A stretch of 64,000 nt of DNA, taken from positions 58,892 to 122,891 of the forward strand of contig PBLA01000028.1 of assembly GCA_002722245.1 (NCBI GenBank), given 5' to 3'. The stretch comes from Flavobacteriales bacterium (GTDB taxonomy: Bacteria > Bacteroidota > Bacteroidia > Flavobacteriales_C > GCA-002722245). Below, one piece after another: positions 63,788 to 64,000 of this stretch. The translations under genes were made by a program, and so were the position numbers. How positions within the stretch are numbered: the first letter of the stretch is position 1; every line of letters starts with the position of its first letter. The notes under the pieces were generated by a model. The model searched no databases. It saw only the letters and a list, made by a program, of their open reading frames with translations, and was not told where the DNA came from.

Positions 63788-64000
63788 AGCACCTTTTTTT
63801 CGTCAAAGTTAATGCGGAGGTTTTAGTAATTGGCATTTATATTGGAATTTTTACTTCAAGGGATAAAAGATAAAAACGAGAAATAAAAATGTTTCTGTTA
63901 CTTAGAAGACGTATTGTAATAAGATAACTAAATGCCCTTTAGCCACTTTGGATAAAAGCACAAAAATCAAAAAGCTTTTCTCCAAATAAAAAGAATCGAA

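Noticed and set aside
63939..64000. A minus-strand open frame ending near 63939
   Set aside because: About 20 codons at the window edge, with no family similarity and no adjoining evidence.
1..64000. tRNA, rRNA or CRISPR array
   Set aside because: No tRNA arm pattern, rRNA core or regularly spaced repeat was found on reading both strands by eye.

Overview
AT-rich chromosomal window from a Bacteroidota bacterium, most likely Flavobacteriales. The evidence is a giant adhesin-like protein ending in a gliding-motility-associated C-terminal (CHU_C, type IX secretion) domain, a short RpoD-type sigma factor, the DUF4856/imelysin pair, a parA-parB-DUF5683 block, and promoters of the Bacteroidota form TTTG-N19-TAnnTTTG rather than -35/-10. 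No rRNA, tRNA, insertion sequence, prophage or CRISPR array was seen. It reads as core chromosome with a few lineage-specific surface and redox genes.

Layout. 1-2326 (minus): YbbR-like fragment, then a lipoprotein-ruvX-def-TPR lipoprotein operon. 2551-5608 (plus): rpoD and uvrB. 12404-5648 (minus): complete tryptophan operon trpEGDCFBA, preceded by a promoter, a short leader peptide with three consecutive Trp codons and a terminator hairpin, i.e. a classical attenuator. 12414-18945: tandem-CDGSH protein, two secreted unknowns, a DUF4856-imelysin operon and a two-component system. 19043-25083: P-loop ATPase, recQ, a YwqK-like repeat protein, recN and two membrane proteins. 25233-31031: 1932-residue T9SS-secreted repeat protein. 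31316-36000: a 61-residue CxxC protein, a membrane protein and a DUF1853 protein that are each broken by one base in a homopolymer, and a twelve-heme cytochrome c. 36018-41895: a very large beta-barrel/multi-SPOR protein and mdh. 42131-50884 (minus): an operon-like run (helical-repeat protein, Kef-type antiporter, murB, ftsE-like ABC ATPase, FabK/NMO-like enzyme, two M16 peptidases). 51068-57914: phosphatidylserine decarboxylase, LysE exporter, TraB/GumN protein, LolA-like protein, inositol-phosphatase family enzyme, RhlE-type helicase and FMN reductase. 58061-63787: MBL-fold hydrolase, parA, parB, DUF5683, RsmF-like RNA methyltransferase and Ste24-like M48 protease.

How the genes fit together. 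The trp genes make one amino-acid pathway under one attenuated promoter. uvrB, recQ, recN and ruvX are unlinked DNA-repair genes. murB, the multi-SPOR protein, LolA-like protein, psd and the FtsE-like ATPase serve envelope synthesis. parAB serves chromosome partition. The most unusual items are the trp attenuator, the dodecaheme cytochrome, the multi-SPOR protein, the alternating repeats of the T9SS protein, and the two frameshifts lying 3.2 kb apart.
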